From Candidatus Paraprochloron terpiosi LD05 (GTDB lineage: Bacteria; Cyanobacteriota; Cyanobacteriia; Cyanobacteriales; Prochloraceae), in assembly GCA_018141785.1 (NCBI GenBank), contig CP073341.1, positions 2,589,422 through 2,653,421 of the forward strand: a DNA stretch of 64,000 nucleotides, read 5' to 3'. The notes beneath the pieces were generated by a model. It was not told the origin of the DNA. It saw only the letters and a program-made list of their open reading frames with translations, and ran no database searches. Both the position numbers and the translations under genes were made by a program. Position 1 is the stretch's first letter. Each line of letters starts with the position of its first letter. Shown piece by piece: positions 26,498 through 36,049 of this stretch.

Positions 26498-27160
26498 TGA
26501 TGAAAATGCGTTCAATTTCTTGGCCAACAGTATAGCACCCAGGTTGGTAATGGTCCAACCCCCAGAAGTCTGCTGGATTAAATCTTCCCCCTGTAATCGC
26601 TTCAATACGGCGTCGCGACTCGTGGGATAGGGTATCTTTAATAGCTCAAAATAGGTCTGTGTATCAAGCAGGGCAATTACATTATTAGGACTTATATCAG
26701 CTTTTGCAGACTGTGTAAACCAATCCTGTTGGTCTTCTGCAAAAATGCGTTTGAGCTTATCTGGTGTCATGGTTACCAGGTTTTCACCAGCTCGCATTAA
26801 GTAAGCTCCCTCAAAAGCAAGTGCTTGCCCTGTGGGACGGGGTGGCACTTCAAACACCAACACTCTCCCATGAGAATGTTGCAATTCCGTAGTGTCTACT
26901 CTAAAATTAAATTTGTCTACAATACGGGCTTTGATGTTATTGAGGTCTGTGGGGGAGGTAAAAGCTTGGGAACCCACAACCTGCCGTGGAGGCTTATTGG
27001 TGACCCCCAAAACGAGATAGCCACCACCCTCATTAGCTAAAGCAACGCAGTATTTTAGTAATTTGGTGGTATCGTATTGCCGTTGAGCCTCTTTGAATTC
27101 CAGGTGTTCGTCTTCTGCGGGGGTATCTAGCCAATTTTTTAGGGTTTCAAGGGTAATCAT
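26498..27160 (-). pseudogene. Schlafen AlbA_2-domain ATP-binding protein, N-terminal fragment
   Basis: Residues 1-221 of the disrupted gene: AlbA_2 domain with HLEFKEAQRQYDTTKLL, KYCVALANEGGGYLVLGV, a second strand set to DKLKRIFAEDQQDW, and a winged-helix region (SRDAVLKRLQGEDLI, GWTITNLGAILL). It stops being homologous at K-K-L-N-A-F-S-S, where the intron fragment begins. Members of this family act in transcription control or defence; no role can be assigned to a broken copy. Confidence 0.75.
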
Positions 27161-27226
27161 GGATCAGCGATCGCCTTCGAGGGCGTTTTTCCTTATCTTA
27201 AAGACTGGAATCCTAATTTGGAATCC

Positions 27227-27418
27227 CTAAGATGCTGCTAACAGAGTTTCCTCCACATTTTGCGGTAACTCAATGAGATAAAAACGATTGGCTGAAAAAG
27301 CATAGTCTTCCCCACTCTCGTCAATCACACGAATCAGCCCATGGATTTTTGCTTGTTCATCATTAATCATGGGATATAGTTTTCCAACTTCCAGGGATGC
27401 TTCATATCCAAGGTAGCT
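27227..27418 (-). pseudogene. small conserved-looking protein, start lost
   Basis: An open frame without an in-frame start upstream: Y-E-A-S-L-E-V-G-K-L-Y-P-M-I-N-D-E-Q-A, then G-L-I-R-V-I-D-E-S-G-E-D-Y-A-F-S-A-N-R-F and I-E-L-P…E-E-T-L-L-A-A-S. It has the look of a short cyanobacterial beta-rich protein. An ATG at the Pro-Met position would give only about 44 residues. It directly follows histidine-kinase debris. Function unknown. Confidence 0.4.
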
Positions 27419-27429
27419 TTAGCTTAAAC

Positions 27430-27750
27430 TCTTGTTTGTCTAAAGGAGACCCAATACCTGTATCAGCAACATTTAAATGGCATTTTCACATTACTTGCAG
27501 CAAACGGCGATGGTTACCGTAGAACTGTGACAGGATCGTAAGTAGGAGGAAGTTGGATTTTCTTGCCTGAATTTTTCTCTTGCGCTTTTGGAGGAAACCT
27601 ATGATACCATTGAGGGGAGTGGGTAATTCATGGGTAGTACTGGCGAGACAATTACTTTTCAGATAGTTTGCTTCTTCTGCTTCATTTCTAGTTGAGCGTG
27701 GGCGATGGCTGTTCCCACTCGATCCGCCAACTCCTGGACTGTTTCTATTA
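27430..27750 (-). pseudogene. hybrid sensor histidine kinase, scattered remnants
   Basis: Three kinase landmarks survive in different frames in the right order on the minus strand: a GAF/linker end (TVQELADRVGTAIAHAQLE), the H-box (L-A-S-T-T-H-E-L-P-T-P-L-N-G-I-I-G-F-L-Q), and an ATP-lid start (V-A-D-T-G-I-G-S-P-L-D-K-Q). The ATP-binding core between them is deleted. No product is possible. With the small ORF to its left this fills the gap between the AlbA_2 gene and lepA. Confidence 0.6.
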
Positions 27751-27793
27751 TAGAATATACTCAGACGAAGCGCAATAATTGTTACAATAATAT

Positions 27794-29602
27794 ATGACTG
27801 CTGTTGACGGCTCTCAGATACGTAATTTCTCTATTATCGCCCACATAGACCACGGCAAATCAACTCTTGCAGATCGCATGTTACAGCTCACTGGAACCGT
27901 TGCCCAGAGGGAGATGAAGGAACAATTCCTGGATAACATGGACATAGAAAGAGAGCGAGGCATTACCATTAAGCTGCAAGCAGCCCGGATGAATTATACC
28001 GCTAAAGATGGTAAAGAGTACGTGCTGAACTTGATTGATACTCCGGGACATGTGGATTTTTCCTACGAGGTATCCCGCTCCCTGGCGGCTTGCGAAGGCG
28101 CTCTATTGGTGGTGGATGCTTCTCAAGGGGTAGAAGCTCAAACTCTGGCCAATATCTATCTGGCTCTGGAACATGATTTGGAAATTATTCCGGTACTGAA
28201 TAAAATCGACTTACCGGGAGCAGAACCAGAAAGGGTGATTCAGGAAATAGAAGAGGTTATCGGTTTGGATTGTAGCGGGGCAATTTTGGCGTCAGCGAAA
28301 GCAGGGATTGGAGTTACGGAGATTTTGGAATCCATTGTCCATTTAATTCCGCCCCCAGAAGATAACATATCCAAACCTCTACGAGGGCTAATTTTCGATA
28401 GCTATTACGATTCCTATCGGGGGGCAATCATCTATTTCCGGGTAATGGATGGGAAAGTTACAAAGGGCGATCGCTTCCGCTTGATGGCTTCAGGAAAGGA
28501 ATATGAAATCGATGAGTTAGGGGTACTTTCTCCTGGACAAATCCCGGTAGAGGAACTCCACGCAGGAGAGGTGGGTTATATCGCCGCTGCCATTAAAACT
28601 GTAGCGGATGCTAGAGTAGGGGATACCATTACTCTCGCCTCAGCCCAAGCAAAAGAACCTTTACCCGGTTATACAGAAGCTAAACCTATGGTTTTCTGCG
28701 GCTTATTTCCGACTGATTCGGAACAATATGAAGATTTCCGCGATGCTCTCTCCAAGTTGAAGCTGAACGATGCTGCTCTTTATTACGAACCAGAAACCTC
28801 AAGTGCGATGGGTTTTGGCTTTCGCTGCGGCTTTTTGGGTTTGCTCCATATGGAAATTGTTCAAGAAAGGTTGGAAAGGGAGTACAATCTGGAATTAATT
28901 ACCACTGCTCCATCGGTAATTTATCGCGTCACTACTACTGATGGAGAGGTGCTGGAAATCGATAATCCCAGTCAATTACCTCCTTCAGTAAAGCGAGAGA
29001 AGATTGAAGAGCCTTATATTCGGGTGGAAATTATTACCCCGGAAACCTATGTAGGTGCACTGATGGAATTGTGTCAAAGTCGCCGGGGTACTTTCATGGA
29101 TATGCGCTATTTTACCGAAAAACGCACAGCCCTCATTTACGAATTGCCCTTAGCTGAAGTAGTGACGGACTTTTTTGATCGCCTCAAATCTCTTTCTCGT
29201 GGTTATGGCAGTATGGAATACCATCAGATCGGCTATCGAGCAAATACCTTGGTAAGATTGGATATCATGGTAAATGGGGAGCCGGTGGATTCCTTGGTGA
29301 CTATCGTTCATCGGGATAAAGCTTATTATGTGGGGAAGGCTTTGGTGGAAAAACTGAAGGAATTGATTCCTCGTCATCAGTTTAAAATTCCTATTCAAGC
29401 AGCCATCGGTTCCAGGATTATTGCCTCCCAGCAAATACCAGCTCTGCGGAAAGACGTACTGGCTAAGTGTTACGGTGGGGATATTTCCCGGAAGAAGAAA
29501 TTGCTGAAAAAACAGGCTCAGGGGAAAAAGCGGATGAAAGCCATCGGTACTGTAGATGTTCCCCAGGAGGCTTTTATGGCTGTTTTGCGACTAGAACAGT
29601 AA
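27794..29602 (+). CDS. lepA: elongation factor 4 (back-translocating GTPase LepA)
   Basis: Ribosome-associated GTPase. The 602-residue chain has the G domain first: G1 A-H-I-D-H-G-K-S-T (16-24), the ERGITIK switch, G3 DTPGHVDF, G4 N-K-I-D. Domain II and the EF-G-like domains follow, with the LepA-specific C-terminal domain ([40 protein letters not shown]). It lacks EF-G domain IV, as expected. Length is standard. The UDP-glucuronate decarboxylase gene starts 40 bases downstream on the same strand. Confidence 0.97.
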   Translation: MTAVDGSQIRNFSIIAHIDHGKSTLADRMLQLTGTVAQREMKEQFLDNMDIERERGITIKLQAARMNYTAKDGKEYVLNLIDTPGHVDFSYEVSRSLAACEGALLVVDASQGVEAQTLANIYLALEHDLEIIPVLNKIDLPGAEPERVIQEIEEVIGLDCSGAILASAKAGIGVTEILESIVHLIPPPEDNISKPLRGLIFDSYYDSYRGAIIYFRVMDGKVTKGDRFRLMASGKEYEIDELGVLSPGQIPVEELHAGEVGYIAAAIKTVADARVGDTITLASAQAKEPLPGYTEAKPMVFCGLFPTDSEQYEDFRDALSKLKLNDAALYYEPETSSAMGFGFRCGFLGLLHMEIVQERLEREYNLELITTAPSVIYRVTTTDGEVLEIDNPSQLPPSVKREKIEEPYIRVEIITPETYVGALMELCQSRRGTFMDMRYFTEKRTALIYELPLAEVVTDFFDRLKSLSRGYGSMEYHQIGYRANTLVRLDIMVNGEPVDSLVTIVHRDKAYYVGKALVEKLKELIPRHQFKIPIQAAIGSRIIASQQIPALRKDVLAKCYGGDISRKKKLLKKQAQGKKRMKAIGTVDVPQEAFMAVLRLEQ

Positions 29603-29641
29603 AAGCTGCTAGGATAGGTTGGACAATAAACGAGGGAATGT

Positions 29642-31858
29642 ATGAGAATTTTGGTTACAGGAGGGGCTGGTTTTATTGGCTCCCACCTTATCGATCGCCT
29701 GATGAATCAAGGACATGAGGTTCTTTGTTTAGATAATTTTTACACCGGAGACAAAAGGAATATCCTCAAATGGTTTTCTCACCCTTATTTTGAGCTAATT
29801 CGTCACGATATCACCGAACCGATTCGCTTGGAAGCAGACCAAATATACCACCTCGCATGTCCTGCTTCCCCAGTGCACTATCAGTTTAACCCGATAAAGA
29901 CAGTTAAAACCAGTGTCATGGGTACTTTAAATATGCTGGGACTAGCAAAACGGGTGAAAGCAAGATTTCTCCTGGCTTCTACCTCGGAAGTGTACGGGGA
30001 TCCGGACGTTCATCCCCAAACGGAAGAGTATTGGGGTAATGTGAATTGTATTGGGGTTAGATCATGTTACGACGAAGGCAAGCGAGTAGCAGAAACTCTC
30101 TCCTTTGACTATCACCGTCAGAATAATGTGGATATTCGGGTAGCTCGGATTTTCAATAGTTTAACTGGGGACCAAAAAGTCATTTACTATAAGGGAGATA
30201 ACCTCTACTACGAATCTTTCGCCGCATGTTACCAACGGATCTCTGAAGATATCTCTAACGTATCGGTTCCTTGTTTCGACAAGAACTCCCAATATGTCAT
30301 TAAACCAATTTCCGCTATTTGGAAACACAAGGTCCAGAAAAAAGGCTATACTATTACTACCACCTGGGGGAAAAAGGTTAAAATTACCGAAGACCACAGT
30401 CTCTTTACCAGGGATGAAAATGGCTCCCCTAAAGCGGTATTTGGAAAAGACCTGAAAATCGGTGATTTGGTAGCATCTCCTCACTATCTCCCCTTCATAG
30501 ATAAACCCTTAGCAAGTTTCTTCATCACAGATAAAATTTCCCCAGAGGCTGTTTCTATCGTACCACAAGATGTGGTACCGTACCTAGAGCAGTATAGAGA
30601 TAAAATTTGTAATTACTTAAATTCAAAAGCCATTCTTGCACTACACCATTCTCATATAATCAAGGAATACGAAGCCAGCAACAGTATCCCCCTGGAACTA
30701 TGGCAATATCTGGATTTACCACTCACAGACAAAGAAAAAATTAAGACATTGAGTTCCGGACAAACAATCAATAACTTTATTGATAATATCAATGAGTTAT
30801 TGTGGTTTTTAGGGTATTATCTAGCTGTAGGAGATGGCAAATCGGGAGATGACCAGCTTGTGTTAAGCTACCAAGCCAAATATCAGGAAAAGCTGCTGCA
30901 AATAACCCAGGATTTATTTGGATTTAACGCTAAAATTGATACTTCCGGGAAACGGGTATACATCGGCTCAAAAATAATTGTGGATTTAGTTATCAATGCT
31001 CTTGAGGTACGAACCACAGAGAAAGATATTCCCAACTGGATTTTGCAGCTGCCGAAAGAGCAGTTAGTATACTTCCTGCAAGGATTTTGGGAAGAAGACA
31101 ACTACAAAAATACTACAACTACTGATTCCCACCTTCAGTTTTATAGTGACAGTCAGTTGATTATGGAAAAGTTGGTGCTAATTTTGGCGAAGTTTGGTAT
31201 TATAGGTAGTGTTTCTCAAGAAGAAAAGTACTCGAAAATAACTGTAGAAGGATTAGAGAATAATGGTATTCTCAATTTAGGGAAAACAAAACAAAAATTA
31301 GCAGCACCAACCATAGGTAATATTGCCTGGGCAAAAGTTGAAAGTATTGCCGAGTTTGAGCTAGATGATTATGTCTATGATTTTTCAGTCCCAGAGTATG
31401 AAAACTTTGTTGGGGGAACTTATTGCCTTGCCCTGCACAACACCTACGGACCCAGAATGTTAGAACATGACGGTAGAGTAGTGAGTAACTTCATCACACA
31501 AGCCTTGCGAGGCTACCCTTTAACTGTATACGGAGATGGGAGCCAAACTCGCAGTTTCTGCTATGTGAGTGACTTGGTAGACGGGTTAATGAGACTCATG
31601 AATGGGGATTATATCGGTGCCGTAAATCTCGGTAATCCTGGGGAATTAACCATTCTGCAATTGGCAGAAACGATTCAAGCTATGGTTAATCCTCAGGGGG
31701 AATTGGTGTTTAAACCACTCCCACAAGACGATCCACAACAGCGACAACCGGACATTACCAAGGCAAAAACATTGCTAGGTTGGGAACCCACTGTAGATTT
31801 AAAGAAAGGGTTACAACTGACTATCGAAGATTTTCGCAGTCGGATAGAATCGGAATAA
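29642..31858 (+). CDS. UDP-glucuronate decarboxylase (UXS) interrupted by an intein
   Basis: Makes UDP-xylose from UDP-glucuronate. The extein is 310 residues (1-172 and 601-738), the usual bacterial UXS length. It has NAD-binding [12 protein letters not shown], the short-chain dehydrogenase Ser-Thr-Ser-Glu, catalytic Y-D-E-G-K in [13 protein letters not shown], and C-terminal [15 protein letters not shown] and [17 protein letters not shown]. The highly conserved R-I-F-N-T-Y-G-P-R-M is split between N and T by residues 173-600. The enzyme would be active only after protein splicing. It is followed almost directly by the UDP-glucose dehydrogenase gene, which supplies its substrate. Confidence 0.92.
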   Translation: MRILVTGGAGFIGSHLIDRLMNQGHEVLCLDNFYTGDKRNILKWFSHPYFELIRHDITEPIRLEADQIYHLACPASPVHYQFNPIKTVKTSVMGTLNMLGLAKRVKARFLLASTSEVYGDPDVHPQTEEYWGNVNCIGVRSCYDEGKRVAETLSFDYHRQNNVDIRVARIFNSLTGDQKVIYYKGDNLYYESFAACYQRISEDISNVSVPCFDKNSQYVIKPISAIWKHKVQKKGYTITTTWGKKVKITEDHSLFTRDENGSPKAVFGKDLKIGDLVASPHYLPFIDKPLASFFITDKISPEAVSIVPQDVVPYLEQYRDKICNYLNSKAILALHHSHIIKEYEASNSIPLELWQYLDLPLTDKEKIKTLSSGQTINNFIDNINELLWFLGYYLAVGDGKSGDDQLVLSYQAKYQEKLLQITQDLFGFNAKIDTSGKRVYIGSKIIVDLVINALEVRTTEKDIPNWILQLPKEQLVYFLQGFWEEDNYKNTTTTDSHLQFYSDSQLIMEKLVLILAKFGIIGSVSQEEKYSKITVEGLENNGILNLGKTKQKLAAPTIGNIAWAKVESIAEFELDDYVYDFSVPEYENFVGGTYCLALHNTYGPRMLEHDGRVVSNFITQALRGYPLTVYGDGSQTRSFCYVSDLVDGLMRLMNGDYIGAVNLGNPGELTILQLAETIQAMVNPQGELVFKPLPQDDPQQRQPDITKAKTLLGWEPTVDLKKGLQLTIEDFRSRIESE
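30158..31441 (+). mobile_element. intein with LAGLIDADG-type homing endonuclease (428 residues)
   Basis: N-terminal splice residue is Ser (S-L-T-G-D-Q-K-V). Block B is [12 protein letters not shown], with the Thr-x-x-His. The dodecapeptide-type endonuclease blocks are [14 protein letters not shown] (block C), [10 protein letters not shown] (block D) and [11 protein letters not shown] (block E). The end is [18 protein letters not shown] and A-L-H-N (blocks F and G, His-Asn), with Thr as the +1 residue. Removing exactly this span regenerates the conserved R-I-F-N-T-Y-G-P motif. All splice residues needed for an Ser1/Asn/Thr+1 mechanism are present. Block E has Glu where an Asp is usual. Confidence 0.93.
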
Positions 31859-31873
31859 TTGGAAGAGAAAAAG

Positions 31874-33229
31874 ATGGAATTAATGCGTGTTTGTGTAATT
31901 GGGACTGGATATGTTGGTTTGGTGACAGGTGTTTGTCTCGCTCATATTGGACATGATGTTATTTGCATTGACAATAATGAAGAAAAGGTCAAATTAATGA
32001 AATCGGGACAGTCCCCGATCTACGAACCCGGTTTATCGGAGTTGATGCAGTCTTCCGCAGCATCGGGAAGATTGACATTTAGTACTGATTTAGGAGCAGG
32101 GATCCAACATGGGGAAATTCTCTTTATTGCGGTAGGTACCCCAGCTTTACCCACAGGAGAAAGCGACACTCGTTATGTAGAAGCAGTAGCGCGGGGTATT
32201 GGTGCTCATCTGAATGGGGGTTATAAAGTAATTGTGAATAAGTCTACCGTCCCCATCGGTTCTGGGGATTGGGTGCAGATGATTGTCCTGGATGGAGTAA
32301 CACAACGGGAACATTCTTTGGAGGTGGCATTTGACGTAGTGAGCAACCCGGAGTTTTTACGGGAAGGTTCCGCAGTACATGATACCTTTAACCCAGATCG
32401 GATTGTCTTGGGAAGTAATAGTGAGAAGGCGATCGCCATGATGGAGGAATTATACGCTCCTATTGTGGGACGAAACTATAGCCAAGACAAGTCTTTACCC
32501 CCAGTCCCCGTGTTAGTGACAAACTTGAATTCAGCAGAAATGGTGAAATATGCAGCCAATGCGTTCCTAGCAACTAAAATTAGTTTTATTAATGAAATTG
32601 CCAATATTTGCGATCGCGTCGGTGCTGACGTCAACCAAGTTGCTAGGGGTATGGGTTTAGATTCTCGCATTGGGAGCAAGTTTTTAGAAGCAGGGATTGG
32701 TTGGGGGGGATCTTGTTTTCCCAAAGATGTGTTAGCTTTAATTCACACTGCTGAAGACTACGGTTATGAGACGGAGTTGTTGAAAGCAGCAGTGAAGGTG
32801 AATAAACGACAGCGTTACCTTGTAATTGAGAAATTGCAGCAGGAACTAAAAATTCTCAAAGGAAAAACCATCGGTTTACTGGGTTTAACCTTTAAACCAG
32901 ATACAGACGATATGAGAGACGCACCCTCTTTGAATATAATTGAAGAATTGAACAGACTGGGAGCCAAAGTAAAAGCTTACGATCCCATTGTATCTCAAAC
33001 TGGAATTAGTCATGGTTTATCCGGGGTAATTATTGAAACAAACCCAGAAATGCTCGCTGATGGTTGTGATGCCCTAGTATTGGTGACAGACTGGCAAGAA
33101 TTTCTTAAATTAGACTACGATAAAATGGCCAAGACTATGCATTATGCCATCATAATTGACGGTAGGAACTTCCTAGATCGAGAAGTATTGGAAAAAGCTG
33201 GTTTCCGTTTCGTCGGTATTGGTCGCTAA
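31874..33229 (+). CDS. ugd: UDP-glucose 6-dehydrogenase
   Basis: Oxidises UDP-glucose to UDP-glucuronate with two NAD+. About 451 residues. NAD-binding VCVIGTGYVGLVTGVCLAH, VGTP, the family Asn-Lys-Ser-Thr-V-P, the hinge AFLATKISFINEI, catalytic cysteine in GGSCFPKD, and the C-terminal GLTFKPDTDDMRDAPS. The open frame begins at TTG 31859; I prefer ATG 31874 because GGAAGAGAAAAAG precedes it (ATG 31883 is also possible). It starts within 20 bases of the UXS stop, so the two genes form an operon making UDP-xylose. Confidence 0.93.
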   Translation: MELMRVCVIGTGYVGLVTGVCLAHIGHDVICIDNNEEKVKLMKSGQSPIYEPGLSELMQSSAASGRLTFSTDLGAGIQHGEILFIAVGTPALPTGESDTRYVEAVARGIGAHLNGGYKVIVNKSTVPIGSGDWVQMIVLDGVTQREHSLEVAFDVVSNPEFLREGSAVHDTFNPDRIVLGSNSEKAIAMMEELYAPIVGRNYSQDKSLPPVPVLVTNLNSAEMVKYAANAFLATKISFINEIANICDRVGADVNQVARGMGLDSRIGSKFLEAGIGWGGSCFPKDVLALIHTAEDYGYETELLKAAVKVNKRQRYLVIEKLQQELKILKGKTIGLLGLTFKPDTDDMRDAPSLNIIEELNRLGAKVKAYDPIVSQTGISHGLSGVIIETNPEMLADGCDALVLVTDWQEFLKLDYDKMAKTMHYAIIIDGRNFLDREVLEKAGFRFVGIGR

Positions 33230-33249
33230 TTATCAGTGGGTGAGGAAGG

Positions 33250-33276
33250 GCGACTCGTTCTGAGCGAAAAAGTCGC
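33250..33276 (+). terminator. hairpin downstream of ugd
   Basis: GCGACT…AGTCGC 6-bp stem with a 15-base loop just after the ugd stop. No T-run follows, so it is a weak terminator candidate or a short repeat. Confidence 0.35.
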
Positions 33277-33310
33277 GGCTTAATAGGCCAAAACTATAAT
33301 CTCAGGCTAG

Positions 33311-34222
33311 GTGCACTACACCTTGACAACTAAATCAGGAATGTTGGTGAGGAGCTGGTCAGCAATCAGTCTTCCAAGTCCAACCGCTTAAGGGATAAGC
33401 GAATCTCTATCTGCCCACACGCGACTGTGAATTCAAGCAGGCTCGCCGGGTTAGCCTCCGGGGCGTGAAGCTGGGGACAGGGCGCAATCAGAGCCGAAAG
33501 GCGCACTGGCGCTAATGGGGAGAATCCATGGTTAACAGGTATCCTAGAAATAGGTGAAGCGAATCACCGGAAAAAGCGTCTAATATACCGAAGCACAACC
33601 TCGTTGGGCTTTCGTATCGGCATACAAATCCCGCTCTGTCTTTTCCTCGACAAGAGCATCTCTGGGGGGTCGATAGGCGAATTGGTGAGACCTAAAGGTT
33701 CAAAACAATTTCTGATTTTGGAACGAGGAAAAACGGATGGTTCTTTCTCCTAGGGGTGGTACCCGGAGTGGGAAGGCAGGCATACTTCTATCGAGGCCAT
33801 TCGGATAGGACGCGGGAACGAAAGCCACGATGCTAAACAATTGCCCGCAATGTGTTGGAGCTAATTACCAACCAGTTAGGAGACGCCCACAGGCTGAAAA
33901 TATGCCACATATACGCCATATAGCAGAAGGGATAACTCTAGTTCCGAATTTTAGGTCGGGGTAAGATGACGCCGAGTAGGAATATAATCCGAATTTTAGG
34001 CTCCCGTTAAATCCGAGTAGGAACCAGCAAAACTGAGACTGGACAGTATTTAAGGCGAAGATTGCCACAATCCCTAGAACCAAACTAGATAGAGGCAATC
34101 AATGGATTTTCTATCTTTTGCGGTAGGTTTCAATCCACAGGTCATAGGAGCCGTGTGAGGCGAAAGTTTCACGCACGGTTCTGAAAGGGAGCTGGGGTGG
34201 GTGACCACTCCTTCGACCCGAA
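33311..34222 (+). mobile_element. ORF-less group II intron (about 0.9 kb), intergenic
   Basis: A clear domain V at 34148-34182 (GAGCCGTGTG, GCGAAAGT, CGCACGGTTCT) is followed by a domain VI hairpin and the end CGACCCGAAC, like the 3' end of family B. A plausible 5' end is GTGCACTACACC at 33311 (GUGYG imperfectly met). About 910 bases lie between, rich in stem-forming segments, with no reverse transcriptase ORF or recognisable remnant. A tandem-like repeat (CCGAATTTTAGG, GAGTAGGAA, twice each) lies at about 33944-34025. It does not interrupt a gene. Ends are estimates. Confidence 0.7.
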
Positions 34223-34309
34223 CAAGAGCCGCTAACCTCATTTAAGTTTCTGTCCAGTTACCATTATTACATTTAACAGTCAGATAGGTAAAATGGTGCG
34301 TTGACAACG

Positions 34310-35065
34310 CTACATTAACTTAGTACCGCAAATTTTGCAATAATTAGCGTCTTCTTCATGAAGAGACAAACCACATTTGGTACAAACTATTGTAACACGA
34401 TTCGCGGTTTTCACTAATTGTTTCACCAAATCCCCCACTTGCCAGGGAATGGTCGTCACCCCTGTTATTATCATCAATAAAGTGAGAATGCGACCACCTT
34501 CTGATAGGGGGGTAATATCACCAAAACCTACCGTTGTCATAGTTACAATAGAAAAATAAAGGGCGTCAAAAAAATTTTCCAACCCTGCCTGATTAGCCTC
34601 ATGCTCTACGAGATAAATTAACCCAGAATAAATAAAGACAATACTATATAATGTTAAGAATATTCTCGCAAAAATCACTCCGTCAGCAGTACTGATTTGG
34701 AAAATCGCAACTTCAAAAGACCACAGGCGAATGAGACGTAAAATCCGAAACCAACGCAAAATGCGGAGGAAACGAGTATCTACTATTCCTAAGAAAAGAG
34801 GAATAATCGCCATTAAATCTATCAAAGAGAAAAAGCTAAACAAGAACTTTAACCTGTCCTCAGCACACCACAATCTGAGACAATATTCTAAGGTAAAAAT
34901 TATCATAATACCTAAATCTATAGCCTTAAATATAGGTATAATATCATCAGATATGGGATAGGTTTCTATGACAAAAATAGCTGAGGAGAGGAGAATTAAC
35001 CCTAGAATGACCAAATTAATTGTTCTACCAACTGTTGTTTCAATATCCTCCAGGTAAAAGGCCAT
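34310..35065 (-). CDS. voltage-gated-type potassium channel with C-terminal zinc ribbon
   Basis: Inner-membrane ion channel subunit, about 251 residues. Six hydrophobic segments in the S1-S6 pattern include an Arg-rich S4-like segment (RILRWFRILRLIRLW). The pore loop carries the K+ filter T-V-G-F-G-D in IVTMTTVGFGDITPL. The cytoplasmic tail has two CxxC pairs (C-T-K-C, C-K-I-C), a small zinc ribbon. The open frame begins at 35077, overlapping the tyrA end; M-A-F-Y-L-E-D-I-E at 35065 is the likelier start. Potassium selectivity follows from the filter; gating is not evident. Confidence 0.88.
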   Translation of the reverse strand: MAFYLEDIETTVGRTINLVILGLILLSSAIFVIETYPISDDIIPIFKAIDLGIMIIFTLEYCLRLWCAEDRLKFLFSFFSLIDLMAIIPLFLGIVDTRFLRILRWFRILRLIRLWSFEVAIFQISTADGVIFARIFLTLYSIVFIYSGLIYLVEHEANQAGLENFFDALYFSIVTMTTVGFGDITPLSEGGRILTLLMIITGVTTIPWQVGDLVKQLVKTANRVTIVCTKCGLSLHEEDANYCKICGTKLM

Positions 35066-35936
35066 CTTTTGGCGCATTTTTATCCACCCTCTCAGTGTCT
35101 CTGCGTGAAACCGCGTGAAACCTCTTAGTACTTTCCAATATTTGTTCCAAGGTATCCCAATCTTCAGTCTCTATGACCTCAATAATCATATCTAAACTAT
35201 TCCGATATTTCATGAGAGAAGACAACAATTCTCCTTTATTGTACCGTGCCATCATCGCCCCCAACTCCGGATTACCACTTCCAACTCTGGTAGTATCCCG
35301 AAACCCTGAACTGGCTAACTTTTGCGCTAAATCTAACACAATAGAGTTCCTTTCTTGGAGACAAGTGTGGAGCAAACTAGCACTAACCATAACCGGTAAA
35401 TGAGAAATCAATGCTACTGCGCCATCGTGTTCCTCTGGGGTGGAATAATAGATTCTGGAACCCAGGGAATGGGCTATTTCTTCTACTTGTTTAACTGCGG
35501 TCGAAGGAGTGCTGGGGGTTGGTGTTAAGACATAGGGAGCACCAGCAAATAAGTCCTGTTGTGCTGCTTCAATCCCTTGTTTTGCTGTACCTGCCATGGG
35601 GTGACCCCCAACAAAATGAGACCACAAGGTTGAGCATTCCTGGACTATAGGCATTTTTACGGAACCTACATCGGTTACAATAGTCTCGCCAGAGAGATAG
35701 GGTATCAATTTTTTTAGGGTAGGGGCGATTTTTGAGATAGGAGTACAAATAAAGACAATGTCAGCCCCCGACAGCAGCTTCAAACTGACTCCCACCTGGT
35801 CTACTATTCCTCTTGTCTTGGCTATCTCACAGGTTGAAGACTGTCGAGACACTCCCAACACCTCAAACCCCCGTCTCCGCAAGTCTAAAGCTAAAGAACC
35901 CCCAATCAGTCCCAATCCCACAATACCTATTTTCAT
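35040..35936 (-). CDS. tyrA: prephenate/arogenate dehydrogenase
   Basis: NAD(P)-dependent step to tyrosine; cyanobacterial forms generally use arogenate. The product is 298 residues. N-terminal Rossmann fold G-L-G-L-I-G-G-S-L-A (7-16), VFICTPI, DVGSVK, the conserved GGHPMAGTAKQGI, and the helical domain with DGAVALISHLP and GSGNPELGAMM. The last 25 or so residues (V-S-R-R-D-T-E-R onward) are encoded by a dispersed cagag repeat, so the natural C-terminus has been replaced. The stop lies inside the start region of the channel gene, giving an overlap of about 26-38 bases. Confidence 0.88.
   Translation of the reverse strand: MKIGIVGLGLIGGSLALDLRRRGFEVLGVSRQSSTCEIAKTRGIVDQVGVSLKLLSGADIVFICTPISKIAPTLKKLIPYLSGETIVTDVGSVKMPIVQECSTLWSHFVGGHPMAGTAKQGIEAAQQDLFAGAPYVLTPTPSTPSTAVKQVEEIAHSLGSRIYYSTPEEHDGAVALISHLPVMVSASLLHTCLQERNSIVLDLAQKLASSGFRDTTRVGSGNPELGAMMARYNKGELLSSLMKYRNSLDMIIEVIETEDWDTLEQILESTKRFHAVSRRDTERVDKNAPKDGLLPGGY
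35090..35125. repeat. dispersed ctctgcgtgaaacc repeat at the tyrA end
   Basis: CTCAGTGTCTCTGCGTGAAA followed by a second GCGTGAAACC word, inside the tyrA 3' coding end. Confidence 0.6.
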
Positions 35937-35954
35937 TGAAATTTAGATAAAATA

Positions 35955-35985
35955 AACCACAGAGTCACAGAGAACACAGAGATAA
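35955..35985. repeat. dispersed accacagagtcacagag repeat
   Basis: AACCACAGAGTCACAGAGAA tract between tyrA and the helicase-like gene. Confidence 0.55.
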
Positions 35986-36049
35986 GAGAGTCGGTGAGCA
36001 ATGCTTATTTTATACTATGAAGAAGATGTGAGCCTCCCGAGATGTTATC

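Noticed and set aside
33865..34098. Minus-strand ORF within the ORF-less intron
   Set aside because: Runs through structured intron sequence and internal repeats; no homology features.
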